A stretch of 64,000 bases of DNA from Symsagittifera roscoffensis (Eukaryota > Xenacoelomorpha > Acoela > Convolutidae), in contig NC_087064.1 of the NCBI RefSeq assembly GCF_963678635.1, positions 55,252,338-55,316,337 of the forward strand, read 5' to 3'. The position numbers and the translations under genes are program-made. The first letter of the stretch is position 1. Each line of letters starts with the position of its first letter. Below, one piece after another: positions 53,431-64,000 of the stretch. The notes beneath the pieces are model-generated. The model had not been told where the DNA came from, searched no databases, and saw nothing but the letters and a program-made list of their open reading frames with translations.

Positions 53431-53684
53431 TTACTTGATTCTTTGATGTTCAAATTGAGGACCATCAAGTGCAAATGTACACTGGACTCGTTTTGAGATA
53501 ACAAAAAACTCTAATCGAAAATATTCGAAGCTGAGCCTCAAAAACCATAAGTTTTGGTAATTACACGCCATAAACTTCGACAATAATCCCCAATTAGCGC
53601 CTTTAAAACAAAATGAAACACGGCTATTCTTTCATTTTGCTTCAATGTTTACTATTTCAATCTTAAAAGTTCAACATAAATACA

Positions 53685-54855
53685 ATGGGTCAGCTTACGT
53701 GGGGAATATCTCAACGAAATAAAGGAATGCTAATTTTTGACAAAAAAAAACAAACTACAAAATCTACTGAGCACTGGAGATGCACAATATACAGTTCACA
53801 CAAGTGCTGCATCCTCGCCGTCACAGCAAGAGATGAACTCGTCTCAACAAAAAACGAGCACAGCCACGATGTTAGACCTGGGAAAATTGAGGCAAACCAG
53901 ATCATGCTTCAAATGAAAAAATCGGCCAGGCAGCCACTTGTCTCCAGGAAGTAACTGATGAGAAAGCTGTTCAATTCTCCTTGTCCAGTCGTGCAACAAT
54001 AAACAGAACTCTTAACCGCCAGAAACAGAACTTGGTCCCGTCCTTGCCAATCCTTAAAGACAGGCATTTCATAATTCCGACGGAATATTCTGATTTCTGT
54101 TTATTCGACAGTGGAGATATGGATCCCGAGCAAATTTTGATTTTCGGTGATCGAGATATTGTTCATGCCCTCCGAATTCACATTTCTCTTTGGCTTTGCG
54201 ACGGTACATTCAAAATTTGCCCAATGCAATTTTACCAGCTTTATACCATACACATTCATATCGGTGGCTTTCACTCACCATGCCTTTATGCTCTGCTGCC
54301 AAACAAAACTAAACAAACGTAATAAAAATTCCTGAAAGCCATCGCCTCTGTCTCTGATAACGCGCAACCATCGAGGATCCTTCTAGATTTTGAACAAGCT
54401 GCCGTAAACGCTTTTCCAGAGTCTTCAATCAAAGGCCGTTACTTTCACCTCTGCCAGGCCTCTTTACGCAAAACTAACGAGCTAGGCTTAAAGAGAGCCT
54501 ATGAAAACAACTGCGAGCTAAGCTTGATACTGCGTTTCATACCCGCTCTTAGTTTTGTTCCAACTGATTTAGTGGAACAATCGTTCGAGAGCGTCATTGA
54601 GGAGATTGAGCATGTGGTGGACAGATTAGATCTTGAGAAAAGCCTTTCAGATAAAATTGACAAACTTGCCTCATACTTTCAGAGAAGTTATATAAAGGGC
54701 AAACAAAAGAGCGAAACAGCAGGCAACCGTTATTCCCTATGAGTCTCTGGAACCGTTCCCAAGAAGCAGCGGAAGGCCTGATACGAACGACAAACGCCGT
54801 TGAAGGTTGGCATCTTGGAGTGACAGCATTATTTCAAGGGAGCCACCCAGGGTAA
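53685..54855 (+). pseudogene. MULE transposase with FLYWCH zinc finger, broken
   Basis: Four open segments in shifting frames. First (53685-53954): a FLYWCH-type zinc finger, with HWRC and C spaced before NEHSH (the W-C...C...H-x-H pattern). Second (to 54322): WLCDGTFKICPMQFYQLYTI, the hallmark first-Asp region of MULE transposases. Third (about 54333-54742): ILLDFEQAAVNAF and YFHLCQASLRK, the second Asp region. Fourth (54738-54855): TTNAVEGWHLGVTALF, the region after the last acidic residue. At least three frame changes and stops make it non-functional. FLYWCH-plus-MULE architecture is well known in animals. Confidence 0.85.
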
Positions 54856-55190
54856 GAATCAAATGGACTCAAGAAACCAGAAGTTCAACATTTCGAAGGC
54901 TATGGGGGTAACACAGAGTCAAGGGCGGAAGAAATATTGGGACATTCATGCAAAAATCCAAAACATTTCTAGTAATTTCAACAAAGAGCATGTTGTTGAC
55001 TATTTATACACACTAGCTCACTTAACTCATTTTTAATTTTCGGCATAGTTTCTTCTTAATTGTCGGCTTTTTTGGGCATTTTAAATTGATTTTTAAAAAG
55101 TCACCAATTTTTTAACTTATATCCATCGTACAGGGTTCAAGTTTTGAGAGGTGATATAGGCCAATACTGCAATAATTTTGTTCTTTCCCT

Positions 55191-55241
55191 CACCCCGCCC
55201 CCTATTCTGGGTTACCCAATATAGGGGGCATTAGGGGCGGG
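55191..55241. repeat. GC-rich short palindrome
   Basis: CCCCGCCCC and GGGGCGGGG flank TGGGTTACCCA and an AT core, giving an imperfect hairpin inside the MULE's 3' non-coding part. GC-rich in a very AT-rich setting. Confidence 0.55.
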
Positions 55242-55599
55242 GCAGTACCTGCGGTTTTCAATTTCATCGATTTCATACTAAAAATTGTTGACTTCTTCAA
55301 GTTTTAATTTCTTGACTTCTTGATTAAGAGTGTTGTGCAATATTAACTGTGCTATAGGAGCTTACAAAATCTGCAATAAATCTTTTGAAATATTTAACTC
55401 GGCATAGAAATTGCATTGAAATTTTGCCGCTTTCATTTTGTTCATGCATACTTTGAACTCATTTTGATCCAGCGCTTGTTTTAATGATTCCGCATTTTGT
55501 TTCAAGCTTAATTTTTCAACAAAAAAGTGTTTTCATCTTTATGCCGACATTATGTTCTACGAGGATATCAAATAATCTGGGGCATGTTTCTTTTTTATT

Positions 55600-55692
55600 A
55601 TCTGGGACAAGATGGCATTGGACAAGTTGTCATCTGGGGAAAGTTGGAATTGGACAAGATGGGCTGGGACAAGTTGACTTGGGGCAAAATGA
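55600..55692. repeat. right inverted repeat of the MULE, with subrepeats
   Basis: Units GGGACAAGATGGC, GGACAAGTTGTC, GGGGAAAGTTGG, GGACAAGATGGGC, GGGACAAGTTGAC and GGGGCAAAATG are the inverted counterparts of the units at the left end. Confidence 0.75.
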
Positions 55693-57510
55693 CATGTAAC
55701 CCTCAACAACACTACAGGATCTTTTTTGAAAAACCGAGTATCACAAAGACTGATTCACGTAGATAATATCACTCGTGCCGAATATAAGAGCAGCGAATAT
55801 CCGATACATAAGGTTTCCATTCTAATCCTTTACAATTGTAAATTTTGGACCAAGAGGTGAATTATTTTGTTATTACAAGAAATTTTGAAAAAAATCATAA
55901 AACTGCTATGAGTTGAAATTTGAAAAAAATTAACGTGTAATATATGTAAAATTATAAACGTGAAACGTATGTCAATTGGAAACCATATATACAGCTTCTG
56001 TACTAAAAAGGAAATGAGATAAATTTAAAACAAAATTGTAATTTTCAATAATGTTTTTCCAAAAAATCTTTTTTAAAAGATTTATTGTTGACTTTTATGA
56101 CTTATATTCACTATTAAATATAAGCACATAAATTTTAATGGATAATAAATGATCTTTTTAATACTTTTATAGACACTGATATTTAATTGACAATATGCTC
56201 AATCATGATCCATGGGTGCTAGGTGCAGGGTGATTACTCCTCTAACCCTAATTTTTGGAAGACAGCACCGCACATCTGTGAGAGTGGGAGGATAATTTCA
56301 TTTGGCCTCTATCGATGTTCTGTGCTTGCCAAAAATTTTTATGAAACATTTCTGTATTGAATTAGAGCAATGTTGATTTCAAGATTTTCAACCTAGGATC
56401 TTTTAAAACTTTTTACAGCACTATTTCGAAATAAATTATTTGAATCAAATGTTTGCTCATTATCTACAATATTTATGCCCGATTTTGTAATCTTTGAACA
56501 ATCAGCGTTTGCGAAACTTGAGATAATCAACCAAACACGTGGGTATGTCCACAAATCCGCCCAAGGTATTGAGTAGTTGACAAAAATTGTAAAGAGGAAG
56601 TCCCATCAACAATTTTAATTTTAATGCAAAGTTGACGTTTCGCAAAAACAAATGAGGAACCTAGACTTATTGAGCTGCATTATTGAGAATAGATCGAAAC
56701 TCAATCGCTTGTCCGTAGCTAGCTGGAACTTTGATAAAAGTCACGAAATTCATACAGAAATTTGCCGACATGGGGCAAAAGTTTTTTGGAACTTTTCAAC
56801 CTTGTTCGAGTCAAGGCTCAAAAGTTTCCTTATCATTTATCACTTTCGAACCATTCCGATGATTAATCGTGGTATCTGAGTGTGCGTAGAAAACAAAAAA
56901 AGTTTACAAAAACTAAAACACAACCGCATACAAAGCTCCTCCATTTTTCAGCGGTCGGAACAAACAAGAAACTCGTAAGCAAGCTCAATTGTGATAGGTA
57001 TATTGCTCAGAAATGTGGTTCTAATTGAAGGATTTAAATTATTTTTGTGAGTGGCAAGAAAAGTATTTTTCATGACTTCGTTGTTTTTTCAGCGGTTCAA
57101 CAATTTTCTTGCTAGGTTTTTACAGATTTAAAATGCGATAGGAGGCTGAGGGAAAGATAAATAGCTCAGCTAACAAATTTCTTTTCAACATTTTACCAAT
57201 ATTTCACTGCTTGGCAGGCAAGTTTTTCAAAAAAAAAAATCGACGCTTCAAAATAGATAATTACTGCCCTCAATTTTTTTTTGAAATTTTGTGTACTGCA
57301 TGTGGAAGCTAATAACAAATAATAAACCAATGTCTAGTAATGCTTATGTATTTGTTTCTCAGTTTTTTTGTTCGATAAAGGATTCCAGCGGCAATGCCCA
57401 TTATGAGAGCGGTGATGGGTGGTGGCGGTTGAGTCTCTTCCCTTGAATCATAAGTTCGCCAGATGCTCTGCTTTATTTTGGCAACGTTTACTTAAAACAA
57501 CGTGTTTTAG
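55693..57510. other. AT-rich intron or intergenic DNA
   Basis: No feature that I can support. A 75-codon frame at 56652-56879 is moderately protein-like but has no splice signal or recognisable family. The end (GTGATGGGTGGTGG near 57412) is GC-richer and leads to the acceptor of the next exon. Confidence 0.4.
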
Positions 57511-57791
57511 GGACCTCATCGAATGCCTGAAATTTCACCAGAGGACCTGTTTGTATCCCAAATAACGCTCTCCCATCTGGACTCAAATCAGCCCCTGTCA
57601 ATCGACCAGGTGTTTTGGGTGCCCACCCACGAGTTTCTGGTGTTGACTACCCGGTCTGTCCTGAGAGTGAGTAGTGTATACAATTTGACCCTCCCTTTTT
57701 CTGCGGAGTTGATGGGACCTGAGTTTGTATTCGATCACATAAAAGAGTCTTTTGCGAGTGTTGGCACGTTTTCTCACTCCATTTCAGAAAG
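57511..57791 (+). CDS. exon of a host gene, possible beta-propeller segment
   Basis: Acceptor CGTGTTTTAG, then GPHRMPEISPEDLFVSQITL and, further on, QVFWVPTHEFLVLTTRSVLR and PEFVFDHIKESFASVGTFSH, ending AAAG|GTAGCC in phase 2. The next two exons fit in phase. The pattern of alternating strands around FWVPTHEFLVLTT looks like a WD/beta-propeller blade. From memory it somewhat resembles the propeller-like region of UBR4/Poe-type proteins (KAVWLPGSQ...LALVT), but I could not test this. Clearly coding by composition. Confidence 0.6.
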
Positions 57792-57997
57792 GTAGCCATT
57801 TTTGTGTTTTAAACTTCAAAAACAATAAATACAAGCCGACGTTTGTACCCAGACAATAGAACAGTGAAATTCCGGACACCAAGCGTGATAAATCTTTTCT
57901 TCTAGATTTCAATTAAAACTTTTGAAATTTTTCGGACAAATTTTTTTTTCACAAATTTAGTTAATAATGGATAATAAAGACCGATAGTTTTTTTTAG

Positions 57998-58125
57998 CCC
58001 TGCGTGCTTTTCCTGCCAACCTGCGGGCTCTGTTCGCTGCCTGGATGAGCCCAGATTCAGATCCAAGTTCTCAGTAGCCATCCAACACGACTCAACCTAC
58101 AAAGTGTTCATGCAGACCAAAATCG
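57998..58125 (+). CDS. exon of the same host gene
   Basis: Acceptor TTTTTTTAG, 128 nt, donor ATCG|GTATTT. It starts with the one base needed to complete the codon left by the previous exon and leaves phase 1 for the next. It encodes PACFSCQPAGSVRCLDEPRF and KFSVAIQHDSTYKVFMQTKI. Phase consistency on both sides is good evidence that it is real. Confidence 0.65.
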
Positions 58126-58358
58126 GTATTTATCTAAAGACTTCAAACAATTTTATTGTCTAATTTCTAGTCCCCGTCAATTTCAACCCATTTCATTATA
58201 TCATTATATAAAAAAAAACTAATAGCTATATGATTTGAAGAACTGTTTTGATTTCAAAATGTTTCTAAAAAGTATTACAAACTTTTGAAAAACTCTCAAA
58301 AAATATTCCAAATATTTAAAATAATTTTGGTTCAAAGTTTGTTTGAAACTGTTTTCAG

Positions 58359-58468
58359 ATTATGAAATCAGCACTAGTGACTTTTTGAGAGGAGGCACAG
58401 TGGATCAGTTATTTTCTGTGCCCATGCCGACATACATGTTTTCAATGATCATAGTGCCAGATTCCTAA
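58359..58468 (+). CDS. exon of the same host gene, with stop codon
   Basis: Acceptor ACTGTTTTCAG, phase compatible with the donor at 58126. It encodes DYEISTSDFLRGGTVDQLFS and VPMPTYMFSMIIVPDS, then TAA at 58466-58468. This may be the true C terminus, or the coding part may leave the exon earlier through a donor I do not recognise. No polyadenylation signal is obvious just downstream. Confidence 0.55.
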
Positions 58469-60300
58469 CAATCCTACAGTTACCATTACGTAGGACCACA
58501 CAACCGATCAAGTCTGGAACATACGCCCAAGGTGAGGAGCTATGAGAAAAGGCTTTAAAATATGTTGTATTTTGCCAGCCACTTCAAAATTTCTCGAAGG
58601 AAACTGATAGTAATCTACTGAGTGACCTTGAGACGGAGAGGCTAGAGCTTTCAGGCGACGTTGTTTGCCGACATAAATGATTTCATACTCCTCAACGACC
58701 AACAAGAAACGCTTTCTCCGGTTTGCTCTGCTGCGCTAGGTAGAGTGGTTTGCGCAAGTGAATCAGTGTCTACTGCTATCGAAATAGTAGTTGTAACCAA
58801 AAAATAATTTATACTCCATTGAAACTATTAACTGCTTAGCTGAAAAACAAAAAAAATATATTGAAGACTGCCGAGTTTAAAAATTGCCATCTTGTCCATG
58901 CTCTGGAATGTTTTATGCGCGCTGAGAGCTTTTTTTTGAGGCTGAAAGTGTTAGACCATTTTTTTAATGCGAATTACATCGAACTACAAAATCGTTACAA
59001 CTTGAACTGTGCCAACATAATGCTGGTCTGAAATTTGTACTAGTCAATTTTTTTTGAACTTCACAACAATCCTCGGGAAACACAACAATCCGTTTTTTGC
59101 CCTGATACACAAGCTGTCTCATTTGAATTGAAATTTGCAACAAAAACGTAAGATGTCCACCACGTATATCGAGCATTTAAATGAAATAATATTTTCTACC
59201 CATTCTTTTTGAATCCGTTAATAACTAAAATTGATCCAAACAACCCTCTTTACTACGGAACAACCTTCTGACTGCAAACATCAAATATTTGTGTTCAAAA
59301 TGTCTCAATGTCTCATTTCTACGCTATCTTCCGAAAGTTTTCCAGATCACGATTGATAATTTTAAGATTTATCAAGCAATAAACAAATCTCCGTGAACAG
59401 CATTTGATATTTTAAAAGGTGTATTTTTAGTGCATAATTTTGAAAAAAAGTGCAAGTATTTAGACAAAATACAGTAAAATCAGACAATGGTTATGTGCAT
59501 AGTTTGATTTTTTTCAAAGGTATTTCAATAGTTGTATTTCAACTTTATTTCAAGACGTTATATACCTACTTTTTCCGGAATGTATGTTAAAGGCTGACAA
59601 TTTGGTTCGCTCAATGAAAGTTACCGAAACTTTTGCAGTTTTTTTTGGAAGTTTTTGCCAAGAAATTACCACAGTCATTTGATCTCAGGACGAAGCCTTA
59701 TATTTTGTAGGTTTTCTTCCAAGGTTTTTATCTGAAAAAAATTTATATTTCAGCAGTTTGACTTTTGACTTTTGCTTTCATTTCCTTTCAAATTCAATTG
59801 CTATAGTGAATAAAAATTACTCTCACACTCCAGCTAATGTGCATCCAGAGCATCAAATGTAGGGGCTTTACGATAAAACTAGGGGGGACAATACAATAGT
59901 GCCGAAAATCAAAATATTGTTCAACAGTGCCGAAAATTTTTTTGAAAACTGCTTCTACTCATCTCAAATCACTCACAAGTAAATATATTCAGATGAGCGG
60001 AAAATGAAAAAAAAATTGCCATTTAAATTGATGCCACTTGCTTAACTTACAAAAGTTCCTCACGCGCGGCGTCAAATTTTTTGAACAAGCAATTACCTCA
60101 GCAAACTTTCAATTTTTTTTTTGGGTTTCTCTACAAAATAAAACAAAATTGCCAACACTTCCCAAAAAAAATTTCGTATGCATAATCAATTTTGAGACTG
60201 TCAAACACACTTTTAGTTTCCGTACTGTTGTACTTCGGCACTCTTGAACACCCTCAAAATGCGTTTTAACTTAAAAAATGGATTTAGTTGTCTTGAACTG
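58469..60300. other. AT-rich stretch, nothing recognised
   Basis: No ORF with coding composition and splice signals, and no repeat shared with the rest of the window. Confidence 0.4.
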
Positions 60301-60332
60301 TTTCAGATATATCAACAAATAGCAAATAGGCG

Positions 60333-60366
60333 ATGGAAAAATTAGGCATTGACTACTTTAAAGATG
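60333..60366 (+). CDS. possible first coding exon
   Basis: A CTGTTTCAG acceptor at 60298-60306, an ATG at 60333, eleven codons (MEKLGIDYFKD) and a good donor GATG|GTATGT. If the organism trans-splices leader RNAs, the acceptor before the ATG would suit that. It leaves phase 1, and the frame following a TTTAG acceptor at about 60926 fits that phase. Very short, so a chance arrangement is possible. Confidence 0.3.
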
Positions 60367-61052
60367 GTATGTAAATTTTTTTAAAATTCGGTAGGTTTTT
60401 GGAACGTATCAGCATTTTTATTCTTCTTGTTTAATAACATGGCTTTTTTGTTTTTCCCCACATCTCATAAGCATTGAACTTATTGTGCAACGAGACGTTT
60501 TACAAGGTTAAATTTAAATAATAATTATGTTTGTCATGGCTCAATTAGTCCGCATGAAAAGTTTTGTATCAATTGGACAATGTGAAGAAATTATGATCAA
60601 ATGTAAAAAAAAAACAGGTGGTGAAAAAAAGAAAAAGAGCCAATAACACTTTAACAGCTGTCTTTTTCAACCTGCTGATACGGCAGTTTGTCTAAGAGCG
60701 TATTATTGAAGCTTTTTTTTTAGTTTTGATTTTTCTTTTTTCCATGTTGCTCAACTATTTCAAATTTTATCTATAACTCCATCTACTGAAAACATTCGAA
60801 AAAAGCCACAAAAGGAAAAATTTAGTTTTCGGGTCCGTCCGCAAGTTGTCTTTGAAGACCACGCTGCCTCTTAAACCATACTCAAATTGCTTTAACGCGA
60901 CCGGAATTTAAGTCTCGAATGTTTAGAAAGACAATTGCAAATGCCTGGTCAGAATGTCGAAACGTTGAGAAGGACTTTTTTCCCTAGAATCTCTATGACT
61001 TTTGTGTATGTTTCATATAGGCAAACATTGTTTCTTGATGTTTCCAATCCAG

Positions 61053-61233
61053 GTGGCTCTGGTTGGGACAGGGGTGAGTGCTTCCAGTCTGTTTCCCTCT
61101 AGTGGTCCAAGTGGGGCTGGTGGTGGTGCTGGTGTAAGTCTCCTCCTGCAGCAGCCCTTCTGTGACGTCATCCTGAAGCTCGTGTGGTTCTGCCAGAGCC
61201 AACTCAGTCTCCAATACCCAAACTTTTACATTC
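61053..61233 (+). CDS. duplicated exon, copy 1
   Basis: Acceptor TTTCCAATCCAG, 181 nt, donor ATTC|GTGAGT. It encodes VALVGTGVSASSLFPSSGPS, a Gly-rich turn, then LLLQQPFCDVILKLVWFCQS and QLSLQYPNFYI. GC content jumps above the flanks. The opposite strand is also open over the same span, and a second plus frame upstream (FFPRISMTFVYVSYRQTLF) could leave through GGGACAGGG|GTGAGT, so exon structure is ambiguous. Family not recognised. Confidence 0.45.
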
Positions 61234-61706
61234 GTGAGTCTACAATAGTTTGTTAATGTTGAATTAAGTTCGTTAGTTCATGTCTTAAAGACCACTTGTG
61301 TAAGTTGAATCTAAAAATAGCCTCGCCTTCAAGTAAAAAGCATAACTGATGGCGGGCTTTGAATCAACTTATCTGCTAAATGTGAGATGGATGTCTTAGC
61401 TTTTTTTTATATTTTCTCAATTATTTTTATATTCTCTCAATGTCATCATGCATAAACATCAGTACCAAATTTACTGAGAGAAAATTTAGTTACTTTTCAT
61501 GTAGTTACTTGCCATCAATGTTTTTAGGAGCAATAGTTACGCATAACTATTTTTTAAAACTAATTTTACACAGAATTATTTTTCAGAAACGGTTGTGTTC
61601 AAACTAGTTCACGGAACCGTTTTTTAAAAACACGTTTTGACTTTTGAATTCCATGTTTTACCAAAGAACGGGTTAAATTTTTTTTAAAAAGGCCATGGGT
61701 TAAAAC

Positions 61707-62006
61707 CAGGGGCGGATTAAGGGGGGGGGGCGGACGCCTTTCGCCCCCTCAGGCATTCGACCCACTGCCGACCCAAATGGTCCCCCCCCCCTTCGTACTA
61801 TTTTGAGATATCCATTTTTGGTCGACAGACCCTAAAGCTTTTCTAAAGGCGCCTTCGGCGCCAGTATATTCTTATTTTGAGGGGGAGAGCGCGCCGAAAA
61901 AACGCAATTTTTTTTATTCAAAATTTTCCAAAAAGTGCCTAAAAACGCCCTGTTTTTTCAAAATTTTGCCTGCAAGGCAGAAAATTTGGCTCAAATAGGG
62001 ACCAAA
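61707..62006. mobile_element. hAT-like MITE, 5' part, copy 1 of duplication
   Basis: Begins CAGGGGCGGATTAAGGGG after ATGGGTTAAAAC, the same flank as the intact copy at 62831. It is cut at the duplication junction, so its right terminal repeat is missing. Confidence 0.8.
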
Positions 62007-62007
62007 T

Positions 62008-63121
62008 AACGCGACCGGAATGCAACCGGAAATTAAGTCTCGAATGTTTAGAAAGATAATTGCAAATGCCTGGTCAGAATGTCGAAACGTTGAGAAGGAC
62101 TTTTTTCCTAGGATCTCTATGAATTTTGTGTATGTTTCATATAGGCAAACATTGTTTCTTGATGTTTCCAATCCAGGTGGCTCTGGTTGGGACAGGGGTG
62201 AGTACTTCCAGTATGTTTCCCTCTAGTGGTCCAAGTAGGGCTGGTGGTGGTGCTGGTGTAAGTCTCCTCCTGCAGCAGCCCTTCTGTGACGTCATCCTGC
62301 AGCTCGTGTGGTTCTGCCAGAGACAACTCAGTCTCCAATACCCAAACTTTTATATTCGTGAGTCTACAATAGTTTTTTAATGTTGAATTAAGTTCGTTAG
62401 TTCATGTCTTAAAGACCACTTGTGTAAGTTGAATCTATATATAGCCTCGCCTTCAAGTAAAAAGCATACCTGATGGCGGGCTTTGAATCAACTTATCTGC
62501 TAAATGTGAGATGGATGTCTTAGCTTTTTTTTATATTTTCTCAATTATTTTTATATTCTCTCAATGTCATTATGCATAAACATTAGTACCAAATTTACTG
62601 AGGGAAAATTTAGTTACTTTTCATGTAGTTACTTGCCACCATTGTTTTTAGGAGCAATAGTTACGCATAACTATTTCTTAAAACTAATTTTACACAGAAT
62701 TATTTTTCAGAAATGGTTCTGTTCAAACTAGTTCACGGAACCGTTTTTTAAAAACACGGTTTGACTTTTGATTTCCATGTTTTACCAAAATACGGGTTAA
62801 ATTTTTTTTAAAAAGGCCATGGGTTAAAACCAGGGGCGGATTTAGGGGGGGGGGGGCGGACGCCTTTCGCCCCCTCAGGCATTCGACCCCCTGCCGACCC
62901 AAATGGTCCCCCCCTTTGAACTATTTTGAGATATCCATTTTTGGTCGACCGACCCTAAAGCTTTTCTAAAGGTGCCTTCGGCGCCAATATATTCTTATTT
63001 TGAGGGGGAGAGCACGCCGAAAAAACGCAATTTTTTTTACTCAAAATTTTCCAAAAAGTGCCTAAAAACGCCCTGTTTTTTCAAAATTTTGCCTGCAAGG
63101 CAGAAAATTTGGCTCAAATAG
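62008..63121. repeat. 1.1 kb tandem duplication, copy 2
   Basis: Second copy of 60894-62007. After the shared part the MITE continues to its full right end, showing that this copy keeps the original right flank. Confidence 0.9.
62177..62357 (+). CDS. duplicated exon, copy 2
   Basis: The same 181 nt block, acceptor and GTGAGT donor as at 61053-61233, with five amino-acid differences in the exon itself (A/T, L/M, G/R, K/Q, S/R) and an open frame. Both copies could be spliced, giving a tandem exon duplication or alternatives. Confidence 0.45.
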
Positions 63122-63220
63122 GGACAAAATAGTGCTTTGGGAGAGCTCGAAAAATCAATTTGATCGACCTAAAAAAAGGTCGACAAAATTTTTGAAAAGA
63201 AAATCCTAGATCCGCCCCTG
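62831..63220. mobile_element. intact hAT-like MITE (390 bp)
   Basis: Terminal inverted repeats CAGGGGCGGATTTAGG and CCTAGATCCGCCCCTG. An 8 bp target duplication GTTAAAAC / ATTAAAAC (7 of 8) at 62823-62830 and 63221-63228. An 8 bp duplication with CAGGGGCGG-type ends is typical of hAT elements. No coding capacity; internal G-runs and GGCGCC palindromes. Confidence 0.85.
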
Positions 63221-63912
63221 ATTAAAACTACTCTTAATAGGCGAAAAAAAATCCAATGAGTTTAGGAATGATCCGTTTTTGAAATACAATTCCGCAAAAA
63301 TTTTGTTTAAAAGAACTCGTAAAAAAACTGCCTAAAAAAAAATGCTTTTCAAACAAATTCGCTCATTAGATTAATTCAAAAATATTTGATTACAAAGCAG
63401 ATTTTTATTCTGATAACTGGATCTCATTGACCTGCACAGAAAATTTTGTCTCAATTTTGGCAATATTTAGTCCTAAAATTAACGGTGGATGCGTTGAAGC
63501 ACTGTTATGTTGAAACAATTAAATGAGCGGTGCTTAGAAACCAGGATAACTTTAGCAAATTCTGTTAAGACGGAGTCAATATTAACTAGCGAGACTATAA
63601 GCTTCAAAGATCTTTCAAGCTTCAGGCTTTCTTTTTTATGATTTGGCCTCAAACGCGCGTACTCACTAAGTTACCCTGTCTAATTTGGGTGTTTAACTAT
63701 TTTGTGAATTGAAGATGCCTAGGTTGACCACCTTTCAAAAAATTACCCTATTCAAGATCTTATGGAAATTGTATGACTAGTGTTATTTTCAGAAAACAAA
63801 AATAAAAAAAGTGAAAGTTTTCAGTCGTAGCAGCCCAAAAAACGCTTAAATGTTTTGCCAGCAGTTGAAGTGATTGTTCAAAGCTTTTTTTTTTCACAAC
63901 AAAAAAAATTTA
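63221..63912. other. AT-rich stretch, nothing recognised
   Basis: No coding frame or RNA gene visible. TTATGGAAATTGTATGACTAGTG at 63760-63785 is a half-copy of the palindromic element that follows. Confidence 0.4.
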
Positions 63913-63969
63913 AAAAAATTCTAATCATACAATTTCCATATATGGAAATTGTATGGGTAGCATTTTTTT
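63913..63969. repeat. palindromic hairpin element, dispersed copy
   Basis: Arms AAAAAAATTCTAATCATACA and TGTATGGGTAGCATTTTTTT around CCATATATGG. It belongs to the foldback family at 3873 and 39631, here outside the tandem array. Confidence 0.7.
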
Positions 63970-64000
63970 CATACCATTTTTTTCCTTTTTTTATGAAGAG

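Larger units (their letters stand above)
53300..55692. mobile_element. MULE-type DNA transposon with subrepeat inverted ends
   Basis: About 2.4 kb. The left end (53300-53430) is made of short units such as GCCAACTTGTCC and CAATTTGTCC. The right end (55600-55692) is made of the inverse units (GGACAAGTTG, GGGACAAGATGG) and closes with CTTGGGGCAAAA, matching the left GTTTGCCCCAAG. Between them lies a broken MULE transposase. I cannot identify a 9-10 bp target duplication. Confidence 0.7.
60894..62007. repeat. 1.1 kb tandem duplication, copy 1
   Basis: Starts AACGCGACCGGAA and runs to the break inside a MITE (TAGGGAC), where copy 2 begins with the same AACGCGACCGGAA at 62008. Copies differ by scattered substitutions, a 10 bp indel near 62021 and a C-run indel that shifts one frame. 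Confidence 0.9.

Overview
The window looks like animal nuclear DNA. It is AT-rich and gene-poor, with short exon-like blocks bounded by TTTTCAG-type acceptors and GT donors, several transposon families and a tandem repeat array. Nematode-like splice acceptors make a nematode the best guess, but no single marker proves it.

Region by region: (1) 1-40070 is dominated by a nested tandem array. A long unit (3608 bp, 713-4320) is followed by a second long unit whose inner ~1.98 kb segment is present five times. The array lies between two exon-like blocks (557-720 and 40071 onward) and may be an enormously expanded intron. (2) One array unit is split by a 24.2 kb LTR retrotransposon (7808-32007), entirely on the minus strand, with 880 bp LTRs differing at about 8 sites. 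It has a tRNA-Asn-like primer site, a 3.1 kb structured leader, Gag, zinc knuckles and a Ty3/gypsy-type Pol (protease, RT, RNase H, DD35E integrase). Downstream of Pol come a degenerate OARD1-like macro domain and about 9 kb of accessory ORFs: an SGNH-hydrolase-like pair and four proteins I do not recognise. (3) 40-64 kb holds scattered plus-strand exon candidates of one or more host genes, a MULE/FLYWCH transposase pseudogene between inverted repeats made of short subrepeats, hAT-type MITEs, small tandem duplications, and a 1.1 kb tandem duplication that copies an exon.

In the big element, Gag-Pol supplies capsid, protease, RT/RNase H and integrase. The accessory module sits where env would lie in an errantivirus, but none of its products shows a signal peptide or clear membrane anchor. 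This copy carries several in-frame stops and frame changes, at a level compatible with neutral decay since insertion. At least one stop (UGA CUA, before Pol) is in a classic readthrough context. The giant element with its macro/SGNH/unknown-ORF cargo is the most unusual system here.
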